From Methanobrevibacter ruminantium M1 (GTDB lineage: Archaea > Methanobacteriota > Methanobacteria > Methanobacteriales > Methanobacteriaceae), in contig NC_013790.1 of NCBI RefSeq assembly GCF_000024185.1, positions 682,001 through 746,000 on the forward strand: a stretch of 64,000 nucleotides of DNA, in the 5' to 3' direction. Made by a program: the position numbers and the translations under genes. Under the pieces are notes generated by a model, which saw only the letters and a program-made list of their open reading frames with translations, was not told the origin of the DNA and did no database searches. How positions within the stretch are numbered: the first letter of the stretch is position 1; each line of letters opens with the position of its first letter. Below, in pieces: positions 9,401-19,577 of this stretch.

Positions 9401-9871
9401 TTTTTTTAATCAAATCCCTTACTTTTATTTTTTTTTAAACTTATTTTTGTTTATTTTTTTAAAGTTTTATTTTTAATCCATTTTTTTGTTTATTTTTTTT
9501 TAAACTTATTTTTGTTTATTTTTTTAAAGTTTTATTTTTGATTCAGTTTTTTTGTTCATTTTTATTAAAAAATAATAACTTTTTTATTTAAATTATTAAT
9601 TTTTTCTATTTTAATGTATATTTTTGTATATTCTCACCTGTTTGGTGATTGTTTTATAAATAGTTTTATATGTATCTTTTAATATATTATATAGTGTTGT
9701 AACTTTGAAAATTTTACTATATTCTAATTAATTATTAATTGGTTTTTAACTAATTTTTATTAATCTAATCAATTAATCTATTAATTAATTTACATTACTA
9801 ACTAACTAGCTTAATTTGAAAAGGATTAGGCAAAAAATTTATATTTATTGATTTGAAAGGGTTTGTTAAAG
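9401..9871. repeat. spacer with 64-bp tandem duplication
   Basis: T-rich spacer between radB and the aminotransferase. A unit of 64 bases (AAACTTATTTTTGTTTATTT at 9437 and again at 9501) is present twice over about 9427-9540 with few changes. The rest is T-rich with TATA-like sequence (TTTATATGT near 9665) that may serve the aminotransferase promoter. Confidence 0.6.
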
Positions 9872-11032
9872 ATGATCCAAAAGAAGAAATATGCAAAGGC
9901 AGCAAAGATTATTCCAGAAGGTTATAAATCTGCGAATCAATTCTTTGAATCTGTTTTTCAAGATAAAGAAATGATTTGGATGGGTCAAAACACAAATGAA
10001 TTGCATATTGGTCACAATGAAGAAGTTCATAAGGCAATGATTGATTGCATTGAAAGTGACGAATACTGTAAGTACCCACCTCCAGAAGGATTTACAGAGC
10101 TCCAATCTTTAATTTTAAAGGATTTGGATTTGGAAGACTTAAGCATTTATATTAATGCAGGGGCAACAGAATCTTTATACTTGGCTATGAATGCCGTTTT
10201 ATCTGATACAGATAATGTAATAACTCCAGATCCAGGATATCTTATCATTGATAATTTTGCAAGCAGATTTGCCGGTGAAGTAAGGGCTGTAAAGATTTAT
10301 AGTGAAGAAAACAATTATAAATTAACTCCAAAGCTTGTTAGAGAGAATATGGATGAAAATACTAGAGTAATTCTTTTAATTGATCCATTAAACCCACTTG
10401 GAAGCTCTTACACTGAAGAGGAAATTAAGGAATTTGCAGAAATTGCAAAAGAAAATGATTTATTCTTATTACATGACATAACTTATAGAGATTTTGCACA
10501 AAAACATACTCTCGCTGCAAAATACGCTCCAGACAATACTATAACCTGTTATAGTTTCTCTAAGATATTTGGTATGGCAGGTCTTAGATTAGGTGCTATC
10601 GTATCAACTCAGGAAGTTATTGATGTTGTCAAAAGCATTATCATTAACGACGTAGGTACAAGCATGGTTGCACAGGCTGGTGCAATTGCAGCCTTAAAGA
10701 CTAAGCCTCAATGGATTGATAGGGTTAAAGACACCACTTTTGAAAATCAGAAGATCATTAAGGAAGCTGTGGATCAGTGTGAAGGTGTTTTCTTGCCAGT
10801 CTATCCGTCAAGTGGAAATATGATGGGAATTGACTTATCCGGTGCAGGAATCGACTCAGAAGACATGTCTCAATATCTAATTGACAGAAAAGTCTTTACA
10901 AGGCAAGGATCCTATACAAGCAATACCTTTGGTCATAAATATTTAAGAGTAAGTTACTCAATCGACCCAGAAAAGGTTAAAGTATTTGCTCGTGAGTTTG
11001 TTTTAGCTGTAGAAGCTTTAAGAACTAAATAA
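9872..11032 (+). CDS. PLP-dependent aminotransferase class I/II
   Basis: Fold-type I aminotransferase of 386 residues. Visible parts are the substrate-binding region (MGQNTNELHIGHNEEV), the PLP-ring region YINAGATESL, the Asn of LNPLGSS, an Asp in LLHDITYRDF and the Schiff-base lysine in CYSFSKIFGMAGLRLG. The C-terminal Arg that binds the substrate carboxylate is in HKYLRVSYS. Substrate cannot be read off; it resembles aspartate or aromatic aminotransferases and histidinol-phosphate aminotransferase-like archaeal enzymes. ATG 9872 is preferred over TTG 9863, with AAAGGG upstream. Confidence 0.85.
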   Translation: MIQKKKYAKAAKIIPEGYKSANQFFESVFQDKEMIWMGQNTNELHIGHNEEVHKAMIDCIESDEYCKYPPPEGFTELQSLILKDLDLEDLSIYINAGATESLYLAMNAVLSDTDNVITPDPGYLIIDNFASRFAGEVRAVKIYSEENNYKLTPKLVRENMDENTRVILLIDPLNPLGSSYTEEEIKEFAEIAKENDLFLLHDITYRDFAQKHTLAAKYAPDNTITCYSFSKIFGMAGLRLGAIVSTQEVIDVVKSIIINDVGTSMVAQAGAIAALKTKPQWIDRVKDTTFENQKIIKEAVDQCEGVFLPVYPSSGNMMGIDLSGAGIDSEDMSQYLIDRKVFTRQGSYTSNTFGHKYLRVSYSIDPEKVKVFAREFVLAVEALRTK

Positions 11033-11671
11033 TTTATTTATTTAGTTTCTTTTCTTTTTTTATTATATTTTTACTGTTTTTGAATTTTTTAATTAATTTT
11101 TTTTCAATTTTTTTAATCATTAATTAATTTTTTTCTTTTTTTTAAATTTTTTCATGTCATTGTTTTTTCATAGTTTTATAATCATTTTGAGGTATATTCT
11201 TTAATGATTTTTCATCATTTTTTTATCATTTTTTAGCATAATTTTTCACTAAAAACTTTTAATTTTTATTACTTTCAATTTCGATTTTTGAAGATTTCAT
11301 TACAATTTCTACCATCTTCTTGTAAAATTTAAAAATGAATATTTGCTTTTATTTTTTTATAAAAATAATTTTAATTTAAGATTTTTACAGTTTTCACGTA
11401 ATTTCACGTAATTACTTGTAATGAATTCGTATATTATAAAACATTTTTACATGTTGAAAAAAAGTATTACTTTTTCTAATTTTTTAAATCGATTTTTTAT
11501 TGTAGGTGCTGTTGAAAAATAGTTTTAAATTTAAAAGTTAAAGAAATTGTCTTGGAAATTTTAGTTGTCCCAACCTTAAAAAAAGAGCAGTTTAGAGCAT
11601 AGCCAAAATAAAAATTTTGGTCAAGGTTTTTTCGCCGTAGGCGAAAAAAGCTTGCCAAAAAAGCTTGTAGC
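11033..11671. other. convergent spacer with one AGTATTACTT box and hairpins
   Basis: 639 bases between the 3' ends of the aminotransferase and ABCE1 genes. T-rich at the left; CACGTAATTTCACGTAATTA near 11396 and the palindrome AAAAGTATTACTTTTT at about 11460-11475 (same box as in the hmd and cbi promoters) lie in the middle. At the right are a CCAAAAT-AAA-ATTTTGG hairpin (11603-11620) and the ABCE1 3' hairpin. No ORF seen. Confidence 0.45.
11620..11655 (-). terminator. hairpin element after ABCE1 gene (repeat family copy 2)
   Basis: Perfect inverted repeat TTTTTTCGCC-GTA-GGCGAAAAAA (11627-11649), just past the ABCE1 stop. Read in the gene's sense it is AAGCTTTTTTCGCCTACGGC followed by GAAAAAACCTTGACC, matching the fbp element except for a C-G to G-C pair exchange in the stem. 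Likely a conserved RNA 3'-end structure. Confidence 0.65.
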
Positions 11672-13447
11672 TTATTCTTTTAAGTAATAATACTCTCCTT
11701 GTTCTTTTTGCTCTCTATCAAGATAAGAATCATATTTATTTACTCTAGGACGTTTAGTTTCCTTATCTCTTCTAAATGTAATATCTAAATCTCCTAAGAA
11801 CTGATTCATGCTTGTTCTAAGGTCTGCAGGTTTAGATGCCTTACCATTAAGTCCAGGCTCTCCGCTAAAGACCATAGCTCTGTCTGAAATATAATCAATA
11901 AATACGATATCGTGATCTATGATAAGTGAAGCTGCATTTCTGCTTTCAACTATCTTTCTGATTACTCTTGCTGCAATCAGTCTTTGCTCTACATCCAAGA
12001 AAGCAGTTGGCTCGTCGAAAAGATAGGTGTCTGCATCCTGTGATAAGGTTACAGCGAGGGCAAGTCTTTGAAGTTCCCCTCCACTTAGTTTCTTAACCTT
12101 TTTGTCCAATAGGTTTTCAAGTGCAAGTGGCTTTCCGATTTCACTGTTGAAGATATTGGATCCATATGTTGGGGCGTTAGCAAAAAGGAAGTCTTGAGCA
12201 GTTCCATCAAAGTCAGATTCAATGTATTGTGGTTTATATGCAATTTCAACCTTTTCTAAAATGTTTCCTTCACTTGGCTTTTCAACTCCTGCCAATATTT
12301 TGGCAAATGTGGTCTTACCGATACCGTTTGAACCGAATGCAGTTACAATCTCATCGTGATAGATTTTTCCAGCTTCCGCTTCAAGTGTAAATCCGTCATA
12401 TTCCTTTTTAAGATCGCTGTATTCGCTTAAGACTTCACCGTCATCTTCAGGGGTAGGTGGACGAATGCTGAATTCAATTGCCTGTTTTCGGATTCTTACG
12501 TTTTCCTCTTGGAGGAATCCGTTAATGTATGCATTGATTCCTACTCTAACACCTTTGTTTCCACTTACAACACCGTATCCTCCAGGTTCACCATATAATA
12601 AGTGGACATTGTCACTTAATGCATCTAATGTAGCTAAGTCGTGCTCAATCACAAGGACGGATTTGCCTGCTTCTGCAAGGGAACGAATTACTTTAACTGC
12701 ATTTAATCTTTGGCGAACATCCAACCATGATGTTGGTTCGTCGAAGTAGTAGAAGTCTCCTTCACGAAGAACTGTAGCAGCTATTGCCACTCTTTGAAGT
12801 TCCCCTCCACTTAGGTTTTGCATGTCTCTCTCTAGCACATTCTTAAGGTCAAGGTCATCGATTATTTCATCCAATTTGCCTCTTTCATCCACATTTGAAA
12901 GAAGGGTCTTTACATTTCCTTGAACTACCTTAGAGAGCTGATCCACCATTTGTGGCTTGTGGATGGTCTTAATTTCTCCTGCTTGGAGCGCCTTAAAGTA
13001 GTTTTGAAGGGATGAACCTTTATAATATTCAATTACCTTATCCCAAGTGGCTTCCTCCTCATAGTTTCCAAGGTTTGGAATGAGCTCTCCAGATAGGATT
13101 CTCATGATTGTAGACTTACCGATACCGTTTTGACCAAGCAAACCAAGCACTGTGCCTTCTTTAAGGCTTGGAAGTCCAAAGAGTTCAAAGCTGTTTTGAC
13201 CATATCTGTGGATAGGGTCATCTAATGCTTCAGGTAAGTTAATAACGCTGATTGCACCAAATGGACATCTGTTGGTGCAGATACCACATCCAGAACATAG
13301 CTCTTCGGAAATAAGTGGTTTTTTAGTCTTTTCATCAATTACAATTGTATCTTCATCCATACGTACGCCAGGACAGTAGTGCATACATACTGTGTTACAT
13401 TTCTTTGGTTGGCACTTGTCCTTGTCTAAAATAGAAATTCTACTCAT
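11672..13447 (-). CDS. ABCE1 / RNase L inhibitor homologue, ribosome recycling ATPase
   Basis: Splits archaeal ribosomes after termination together with aPelota or aRF1. The N-terminal Fe-S domain carries two 4Fe-4S sets ([15 protein letters not shown] and [12 protein letters not shown]). Two ABC ATPase halves follow: Walker A GQNGIGKS with signature NLSGGELQR, and GSNGIGKT with signature KLSGGELQR; both are followed by a Walker B ending in DEPT. Length 591 residues is normal. Ribosome binding site GGAGATAAA precedes the ATG. Codon use is that of a well-expressed gene. Cytosolic; stands alone. Confidence 0.97.
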   Translation of the reverse strand: MSRISILDKDKCQPKKCNTVCMHYCPGVRMDEDTIVIDEKTKKPLISEELCSGCGICTNRCPFGAISVINLPEALDDPIHRYGQNSFELFGLPSLKEGTVLGLLGQNGIGKSTIMRILSGELIPNLGNYEEEATWDKVIEYYKGSSLQNYFKALQAGEIKTIHKPQMVDQLSKVVQGNVKTLLSNVDERGKLDEIIDDLDLKNVLERDMQNLSGGELQRVAIAATVLREGDFYYFDEPTSWLDVRQRLNAVKVIRSLAEAGKSVLVIEHDLATLDALSDNVHLLYGEPGGYGVVSGNKGVRVGINAYINGFLQEENVRIRKQAIEFSIRPPTPEDDGEVLSEYSDLKKEYDGFTLEAEAGKIYHDEIVTAFGSNGIGKTTFAKILAGVEKPSEGNILEKVEIAYKPQYIESDFDGTAQDFLFANAPTYGSNIFNSEIGKPLALENLLDKKVKKLSGGELQRLALAVTLSQDADTYLFDEPTAFLDVEQRLIAARVIRKIVESRNAASLIIDHDIVFIDYISDRAMVFSGEPGLNGKASKPADLRTSMNQFLGDLDITFRRDKETKRPRVNKYDSYLDREQKEQGEYYYLKE

Positions 13448-13859
13448 TTTATCTCCATATCCTTTAAAATAATAATTTTAATAAGTTTGATAATTTACTT
13501 AATTCATTGGAATTATTCTTGTTTTTTGATAATTTTTTAATGAATAACTCTTTTTTAGTAAATAGTTTATAATAAATATAATCTGTTTTTAATAGTTTAT
13601 AATAATTTGGTGTGTTTTTCTATTTTTTCATCAATTTTTGTTTTTTAGGTGTGTTTCTCTCTTTTTTTCACTTTTCATAATTTAGTTTTTTAATTTATCA
13701 TTTCTGTGTTTTTTCACAATTTCACAAAATCACATTTGTGTTTTTGTGTTTTTTCACATTTTGGATAAGTTTAAATAAGTTCGAGTTTAATATAAGAATG
13801 ATTAGAAGAAAAAATTCAATTATGCTTTTTTAAATTAATAATTTTTTATTGGGATTCAA
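13448..13859. promoter_or_regulatory. divergent promoter region ABCE1 / pth2
   Basis: 412 bases between two divergent genes. T-rich sequence with several TTTCACA / TGTGTTTT repeats (13610-13760), some forming the near palindrome CACAAAATCACATTTGTG. TATA-like boxes for both directions can be found, but none is decisive. Confidence 0.4.
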
Positions 13860-14198
13860 ATGAAACAGGTAATGGTTGTAAGAACAGATATAAAGATGGG
13901 AAAAGGTAAGATAGCTGCTCAGTGTTGCCATGCTGCTATAGGTGCTTATAAGCAAGCGGATAAGGAAAAAATAAGAAAGTGGGAAAATGAGGCCTATGCA
14001 AAAGTGGTTTTAAAAGCACCTACATTACAGGATCTTTATAATTTAAGGGAAATTGCAAGGGCAAATGGTGTGGCCTATTATTTGGTGACAGATGCTGGCA
14101 GAACCCAATTGCCAAAATCCACTGTGACTGTTTTAGGATTAGGTCCTGATGAAGATGATGTTTTAGATAAAATAACTGGTGATTTGAAGTTATTATAA
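13860..14198 (+). CDS. pth2: peptidyl-tRNA hydrolase Pth2
   Basis: Archaeal/eukaryotic-type peptidyl-tRNA hydrolase that frees tRNA from drop-off peptidyl-tRNAs. The 112-residue length and the conserved MGKGKIAAQCCHAAIGAYK segment near residue 15, LYNLREIARANGVAYYLVTDAGRTQ in the middle and the final TVLGLGPD match the family throughout. Short leader, no neighbour on the same strand. Confidence 0.95.
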   Translation: MKQVMVVRTDIKMGKGKIAAQCCHAAIGAYKQADKEKIRKWENEAYAKVVLKAPTLQDLYNLREIARANGVAYYLVTDAGRTQLPKSTVTVLGLGPDEDDVLDKITGDLKLL

Positions 14199-14372
14199 TT
14201 AAAAAATAATAAGGAAAGATTTATTTTATTAAATCTTTTCTCTCCATTATTTTTATGTAAATTAATATTTTTGAATTAATCTCTTTTTTCATAGAGTTTA
14301 ATTATTCTCTTTTTTTATTCTATTTTCTTATTTTATTTTCTTTTTCTATTTTCTTATTCTTTTTTTATGGAT

Positions 14373-15287
14373 TTACGGTTCTATAATTTTCTTTTCTAAT
14401 TCTTCTTCAGTCTTTTTTTCCAGATTGTTCTCTTTAAGGATCTCTTTAATTTCCTCATTATTTCTTTCAATCATCTCTTTTAATTCGGCATATTGTGCTT
14501 CATTTGTTTTTTCATTTTCCTTGATTCTTTTATTGAAGTGTTTTGAAAGAAGAGCAACTGTCATTGTAGCAGTACCTACTCCTGAAAGGATATAACCGCT
14601 CCAAACCAATAGTATGCTGTTTAATTTTCCACCGAATGAACTTCCTAAAACTGCATATCCATTACTTGTAAATGCATTTGAGACCATTGCTATTGAATCG
14701 ATCGGTGAGACTCCTTCTACAATCATTGTTAAAATAAAACTAATAAATATTATGGTAAATAATAGCAATATGGTTATTCCTAAACCATTTGTTTCAGTAT
14801 ATTCCCTAAACTTCTCATAATAGACTTTCATAAAGTATAAAAGAATTATCATATGGAATATGTCGAATAGGCTGTTTGTAAGTTCTTCAAAAAGGAACCA
14901 TGCTATTGATCCATAAGGCACTAAAAAGAAAAACAGTACCTTGTTTTTCCAGTTGCTATAGTCTATGTTTAATGCAATGTATACCATCAATACAATTTCT
15001 AAAAATGAGAAGAATTTCATATTTGCCATTGGCCAAAAACTGTATATGAAGAATATGAAGAGTAAAAATAGCACTATTAAATAGGATACTTGCTTTAATG
15101 TTTCAACTTCCTCTTTTGGCATATATTCAGCGGGATTAAGTAGCCTATTGTTTGTAAATTTACTTTCATGCTTTTTTATTTTATTCATAATGTATTTTCC
15201 TATTCCTAATGGAATTAGAAAAACTATGATGCTTGCAATGGTTTCTAGTAAGTTTTCAATTATTAGTTCAAGCAACAATTTAAACAC
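14373..15287 (-). CDS. potassium-channel-like membrane protein with unusual filter
   Basis: A 304-residue membrane protein with seven or so hydrophobic helices and a charged coiled-coil tail (about residues 255-304, rich in Glu and Lys). Residues 193-245 align with the pore helix, filter and inner helix of two-TM K+ channels: a pore helix ending in NAFTS, the filter-like TSNGYAVLG (207-215) where T-x-G-Y-G is usual, then GGKLNSILLVWSGYILSGVG, with inner-helix glycines. The second filter glycine is replaced by Ala and the Asp after it is absent. An ion channel is plausible, selectivity unknown. GTG start chosen because no Met lies nearer the first helix. Confidence 0.55.
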   Translation of the reverse strand: MFKLLLELIIENLLETIASIIVFLIPLGIGKYIMNKIKKHESKFTNNRLLNPAEYMPKEEVETLKQVSYLIVLFLLFIFFIYSFWPMANMKFFSFLEIVLMVYIALNIDYSNWKNKVLFFFLVPYGSIAWFLFEELTNSLFDIFHMIILLYFMKVYYEKFREYTETNGLGITILLLFTIIFISFILTMIVEGVSPIDSIAMVSNAFTSNGYAVLGSSFGGKLNSILLVWSGYILSGVGTATMTVALLSKHFNKRIKENEKTNEAQYAELKEMIERNNEEIKEILKENNLEKKTEEELEKKIIEP

Positions 15288-15411
15288 CGGTTTTTTAGTT
15301 TAATTTTTATTAGTTTTTATTAGTTTTTTCTGTTAGTTCATAAGATGATTTTTTGTATTATTTTTTTATTTAGAGAGCTTTAATGCTTTAATTTTTATAC
15401 TCATTAAGCCT

Positions 15412-16122
15412 TTAAACACTCTTTTTTGTCGGCCTATCCAGATTGCTATATTTTTTAATTTTATATATCTTATAGATTTGCCCAATTCCAATAAATTGGA
15501 TTATGAAGACTAGAAGGCCAAAAATCAAATCTGTTATGTAATCGAAGAATCCTAAGAATTGGAATCCATATTGGAGATAAGTTAAAATAGTTATTGCAAG
15601 AAGAAGCTTTGTATAATCAATTGTATATTTTTTCCAGCCTATAGTGTCTATGCATCGTTTGATTGCAAGCAAATTAAATGATTCAAGCAATTTTCCCCCA
15701 TCTGCAAGTCTTGCAAGTGAAATTTCCATAAAGAACACAAAAATATAGGTTAATATTATACTTATTACAACATATTCGCCAATCAATATAGGATTATTTG
15801 CAGTGAACATTTGTAATGTTCCAGTTATATCTGTAAGGGCATGCTCTAATTCAAATTCTGGAAAAAGGAATCTATGGGAAAGGTCAACCATAACTAAGGT
15901 TTGAACTGCAGAGTATATGAGTGCCACTATAACACATTTAATTCCATAGATGGTGCACTCTTTAATGTATATTTTAGGCAGTTTCTTGCCCCCTCTTATC
16001 ACATCCTTTGTTATGACTGATCCATATCCAAATATGAAAATCATTATGATTAACGAGGCAATTATCAATAAAAAGTCATTGCCCATAAAGACAGTGGCAT
16101 AATTTTGATTTAAATAATTCAT
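15412..16122 (-). CDS. DUF4013-type membrane protein
   Basis: A 236-residue multi-pass membrane protein. The pattern GYGSVITKDVIRGGKKLPK, then KECTIYGIKCVIVALIYS, fits the DUF4013 family that is expanded in Methanobrevibacter; later helices (residues 90-220) and the basic C-terminus also agree. Function is unknown. It is followed 124 bases later on the same strand by the channel-like gene, so the two may be co-transcribed. Confidence 0.65.
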   Translation of the reverse strand: MNYLNQNYATVFMGNDFLLIIASLIIMIFIFGYGSVITKDVIRGGKKLPKIYIKECTIYGIKCVIVALIYSAVQTLVMVDLSHRFLFPEFELEHALTDITGTLQMFTANNPILIGEYVVISIILTYIFVFFMEISLARLADGGKLLESFNLLAIKRCIDTIGWKKYTIDYTKLLLAITILTYLQYGFQFLGFFDYITDLIFGLLVFIIQFIGIGQIYKIYKIKKYSNLDRPTKKSV

Positions 16123-16620
16123 TATAAGGAATCAGAATCAAAATAATTTGGAAAATCCCTATTTGGATTTTGTTTTTGCAAATTAGGTCATATGTGGTAT
16201 CTGAATATGTTTAATGGCATTTTATTCCCTTTTTGATTGTTTTATAGTTCTAATATTGGTTCTAAAATTTTCTTTCTTATCCTTTTTGTGCCTTAATTTT
16301 TATTTGTTTTTAAAGAATATTTTAGAATTGAGTCCAAAGTTTTATTAGTTTCTATAATTGAAATTATTCTTATCTATACTAATTATTTTGGAAATTATTA
16401 TTTAAATCATTTATTATTTAAATTAGTATTATTTTAATTAATTAATATTTTAGAAAGGGTTTCGACAAGTTTAAAAAATAGTAAATTGTATATTTTTTAA
16501 GAAAAATAATATTAAATATTGTAATTTGGATTAATTATTTTCTAAATTTTTTTCAAATATTTTATTTTCTAATTTTTATTTTCTAATTAACTTTATCTTT
16601 TAATTTCAATGAGGTTCAAT
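16123..16620. promoter_or_regulatory. divergent spacer DUF4013 gene / esterase gene
   Basis: 498 A/T-rich bases with promoters for two divergent genes. The esterase ribosome binding site GAGGT (16611-16615) closes the region. No RNA gene or marked repeat is seen. Confidence 0.35.
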
Positions 16621-17535
16621 ATGTCAAATAAAAAGTCATTTCTTGCAAAAATTGAAGAGATTATCTTGATGCAAACAAAACCTGATTATATGGATTCCTA
16701 TGAAAAGGTAAATGATTTAATAAAAGAGAGATTAAACGCTCAAGAGAAGCCTCCTAAAAGCGCCTTATTCAAAAGCACATACTTAAATGGAACACAGATA
16801 TTCCATTATGGAAATAGCCAATCAAAAAATCTGATTGTTTACATTCATGGAGGGGCCTTTATAAATGAAATAGGATTCCAGCATCACTTCTTCTGTTCAT
16901 ATATTTCTAAAAAATTAGATGCTTATGTAATCTCTCCAGTTTACCCTTTGGCTCCTAAGCATTCCTGCAATGAAACCTTTAATCAAATAACTGATTTATA
17001 TAAGTCTTTAATTGAAGAGAATAAATCTAATGGAGATAATAAAAATAATAACTATAATAACAGTAATAACAATAAATCCATTTATCTGATGGGAGACTCT
17101 GCTGGGGGTGGATTTGTCTTATCATTCTGCCAATACTTAAAGACAGTCAATCTTCCACAACCTGATAAGATAGTGGTTTATTCTCCATGGGTAGATATTT
17201 CAATGGATGATTCTCCTTATGATAATGAATCCGATCCGATCCTTGGTGAGATAGGCCTTAGAGAAATAGGAAAGTCATGGGCTGGAGAATTGGATACAAA
17301 GGATTACAGAGTAAGCCCATTGTTTGGAGACAATTCTGGCTTGGCTCCAATACTTATCTTTGCTGGAGACAATGAGATATTCTATAAGGACATATTGAAG
17401 TATTATGAAAAGTTAAAAGAAGATAATGTTGATGCTCGATTGGTTGTAGGAAGTGGCATGTTTCATATTTATCCTCTATTTCCTTCCCCAGAGGCAAGTG
17501 AGGCTTTTAAAGAGCTAAAAAAAGAGTTTGAATAA
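16621..17535 (+). CDS. alpha/beta-hydrolase, hormone-sensitive-lipase type esterase
   Basis: A 304-residue serine hydrolase. The oxyanion-hole motif YIHGGAF, the nucleophile elbow GDSAGG, an Asp in FAGDNEIFY and a His in GMFHIYPLF give the full catalytic set in family order. An Asn-rich insertion (KNNNYNNSNNNKS) before the nucleophile looks like a low-complexity expansion. Likely cytosolic, as no signal peptide is present. Substrate unknown. The ATG at 16621 is preferred, because GAGGT lies 5 bases upstream; the ATG at 16609 would overlap that site. Confidence 0.85.
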   Translation: MSNKKSFLAKIEEIILMQTKPDYMDSYEKVNDLIKERLNAQEKPPKSALFKSTYLNGTQIFHYGNSQSKNLIVYIHGGAFINEIGFQHHFFCSYISKKLDAYVISPVYPLAPKHSCNETFNQITDLYKSLIEENKSNGDNKNNNYNNSNNNKSIYLMGDSAGGGFVLSFCQYLKTVNLPQPDKIVVYSPWVDISMDDSPYDNESDPILGEIGLREIGKSWAGELDTKDYRVSPLFGDNSGLAPILIFAGDNEIFYKDILKYYEKLKEDNVDARLVVGSGMFHIYPLFPSPEASEAFKELKKEFE

Positions 17536-17589
17536 TTTCAAATTCTTTAAATTATTCTTTTTTTAATAATTAGTAAAATTAGTTCTTTT

Positions 17590-17690
17590 TCTAAATATCA
17601 ATAAATTCTTTAAAAATCAATAAAAATAGTCTTTTTTTATAAAATATCAATAAATTCTTTAAAAGTCAATAAAAATAGTCTTTTTTTTAT
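17590..17690. repeat. 49-bp tandem duplication
   Basis: AAATATCAATAAATTCTTTA... occurs at 17593 and again at 17642 with the rest of the 49-base unit conserved, in the spacer between the convergent esterase and acyltransferase genes. Confidence 0.7.
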
Positions 17691-17728
17691 AAAAAATAAA
17701 TAAAATGAGATAATAATAAAATAAACAA

Positions 17729-18772
17729 TTATCTCATATATAAAATAAATTTACCGAACTTAGGAATTCTATAAATAATAACTGCAGCTGCATAACTGGT
17801 TATTATTAAAAGTATCCAAAGTATAATCGCTTTAACCGGTTCTGTATATGGCAGGTAAACCACCATAGGAAGCAATATGATTCTAAACAGGTTGTGTATT
17901 AAAAACACAGCAAATGAATATTTGGCTAAAAATTCAACTCCTCTAAATCCTCTGACCTTTTCTCTTCTTGAACATAATTCAAACAATGCAAATGATCCGG
18001 TTAGGATAAATGGGAACTCATACCATAATGAGAAACTGAAGTCTATAGAGAATGCATACCATTGGAAGAGAACGCAAATTATAAACGAAACTATTGCAAG
18101 CAGCCTCAAGCTGTTTGAGGAATACTTCTTGAATAGTCCCTTCTTAACCAGCCAACCCAGTATGATATAGATACCATATACTCCTCCACTGAAACCAAGG
18201 CAGTATTGGATGTTTACATTCTGAAGCCCTTGCATCTCACATACAATCGAAATGAAAGGCAGCAGGAATGCCAGGCAGGAGAATACGATTGTAGCTTGGT
18301 TAATTGTTCTTGGATCAAAGTTTTTCAATGCATTCGCTACGAAAGGCATGGATAAATACATACCGATAATCATTGGCATATACCACATATGGCTGAAGAA
18401 TAGGTTTCCAGCTTCTATTGTATTGACTTGTATGCTGGAATAGGCCACAAGCTGTATGCTCACTGCATAAATCAGGGACCAGATGATTGTAACTATGACC
18501 AAGCCCTTACAGCTCTTGTTCCAAAACTTTTTGACTCTCTCATCGTCATAGGTTCTATCAAGCAATAGATAACCTGTAATCATTAAGAAGAATGGAACTC
18601 CTATACGTCCAATAAAAAGTGATATGAATTGGAAAACTCTTGAAAAAGGAGTCCAATAGGGGATTAAATCAGAGGAGATAATATAGATTCCATCTGTTGC
18701 ATGAATGTATAGAACGGTTAAAATAGCGAGAGCTCTTACGAGATCAATCCATTCAATTCTATTCTTGCTCAT
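17729..18772 (-). CDS. acyltransferase family 3 membrane protein
   Basis: Ten-helix O-acyltransferase of the OafA/WecH type (347 residues). The N-terminus RIEWIDLVRALAILTVLYIHA carries the catalytic-type His of the family, and GVPFFLMITGYLLLDR follows in the next helix. Such enzymes acetylate or succinylate surface polysaccharides or lipids. The start at 18772 is chosen because GGAG lies 7 bases upstream; an upstream TTG or ATG would add a Lys/Ile-rich stretch without support. The acceptor cannot be predicted; the polysaccharide polymerase at 50-51.5 kb is a possible functional partner. Confidence 0.85.
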   Translation of the reverse strand: MSKNRIEWIDLVRALAILTVLYIHATDGIYIISSDLIPYWTPFSRVFQFISLFIGRIGVPFFLMITGYLLLDRTYDDERVKKFWNKSCKGLVIVTIIWSLIYAVSIQLVAYSSIQVNTIEAGNLFFSHMWYMPMIIGMYLSMPFVANALKNFDPRTINQATIVFSCLAFLLPFISIVCEMQGLQNVNIQYCLGFSGGVYGIYIILGWLVKKGLFKKYSSNSLRLLAIVSFIICVLFQWYAFSIDFSFSLWYEFPFILTGSFALFELCSRREKVRGFRGVEFLAKYSFAVFLIHNLFRIILLPMVVYLPYTEPVKAIILWILLIITSYAAAVIIYRIPKFGKFILYMR

Positions 18773-19111
18773 TAATAATCTCCAAAAGATAATTTTTATG
18801 TATATATTTTTGTTTTTTATCTTTATAACTTTTTTATACAATTTTTTTTCTTAACAGAATATTAAAATAGATTTAATTATTTTGATTTTGATTAAAAATA
18901 AGTGAAGTATCTTTAAATAGTTAATATGTATTAAAAGAGCTTAAGATTTAGCTTTGAATATGTTATAAAAATAAAAATAAGTTGAACCATTAAATCTATA
19001 GTTAGCGATTACTATAATTTAATGATTATTTTTTCTTTTTTCTTTTTTCTTTTTTTGTTTTATTGTTTTGTTTTATTCATTTGTTTTATTTTTTGATTTT
19101 GTTTTTTTGTC
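18773..19111. other. AT-rich spacer
   Basis: 339 bases. Promoter of the acyltransferase gene at its left, T-rich downstream region of the STAS gene at its right (TTTTCTTTTTTCTTTT near 19030). A weak inverted repeat, TTAAATCTATAGTTAGCGATTACTATAATTTAA (longer than a simple box), lies near 18990-19022 and may act as a 3'-end hairpin. Confidence 0.35.
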
Positions 19112-19411
19112 TTATTGAATATTTAAAATCTTGTCAAAGCCAGACATTGTTAGAATGTTTTTAATGTTGTCATTAGTGTTTATGATAACAAACGGAATGT
19201 CGTCAGCTTTTAATTTCTTTTGAACAAGAATTAAAACCCTTAAGCCTGCACTGGAAATGTATTCCAAATTCTTTAAATCTAAAGTCAATGAATCAAAGTT
19301 GCCCATTTCATCCATTATTTCATTTTCAAAGTCAGGTGCAGTGGTTGTATCTATCTTGTTTCCAGTTTCAATTGTTAATTCCTTTTCATTATAATTTTTT
19401 ATCAATTCCAT
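19112..19411 (-). CDS. STAS-domain anti-sigma-factor antagonist-like protein
   Basis: A 99-residue stand-alone STAS domain like SpoIIAA/RsbV. The phosphorylation-site helix start ISSAGLRVL has the conserved Ser-Ser-Ala-Gly-Leu-Arg, and the preceding LTLDLKNLEYI strand matches. In bacteria a HATPase kinase phosphorylates this Ser and a PP2C phosphatase reverses it. Both partners are encoded within 4 kb upstream on the same strand. Archaea have no sigma-70, so the final target must differ from the bacterial one. Confidence 0.9.
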   Translation of the reverse strand: MELIKNYNEKELTIETGNKIDTTTAPDFENEIMDEMGNFDSLTLDLKNLEYISSAGLRVLILVQKKLKADDIPFVIINTNDNIKNILTMSGFDKILNIQ

Positions 19412-19577
19412 GATATCGCCTTATTTACTTATCTAATTATTTAATTATTTTTATTAGTTTTATTATATTTTTATTTCTATTATTTAATTAACTTAGTTAT
19501 TAATTTTATTGCTTATCATTATATAAATTTATAATTTTTATTCTTAAATATTTCTATAAATCCTAATAAGCATTTAA

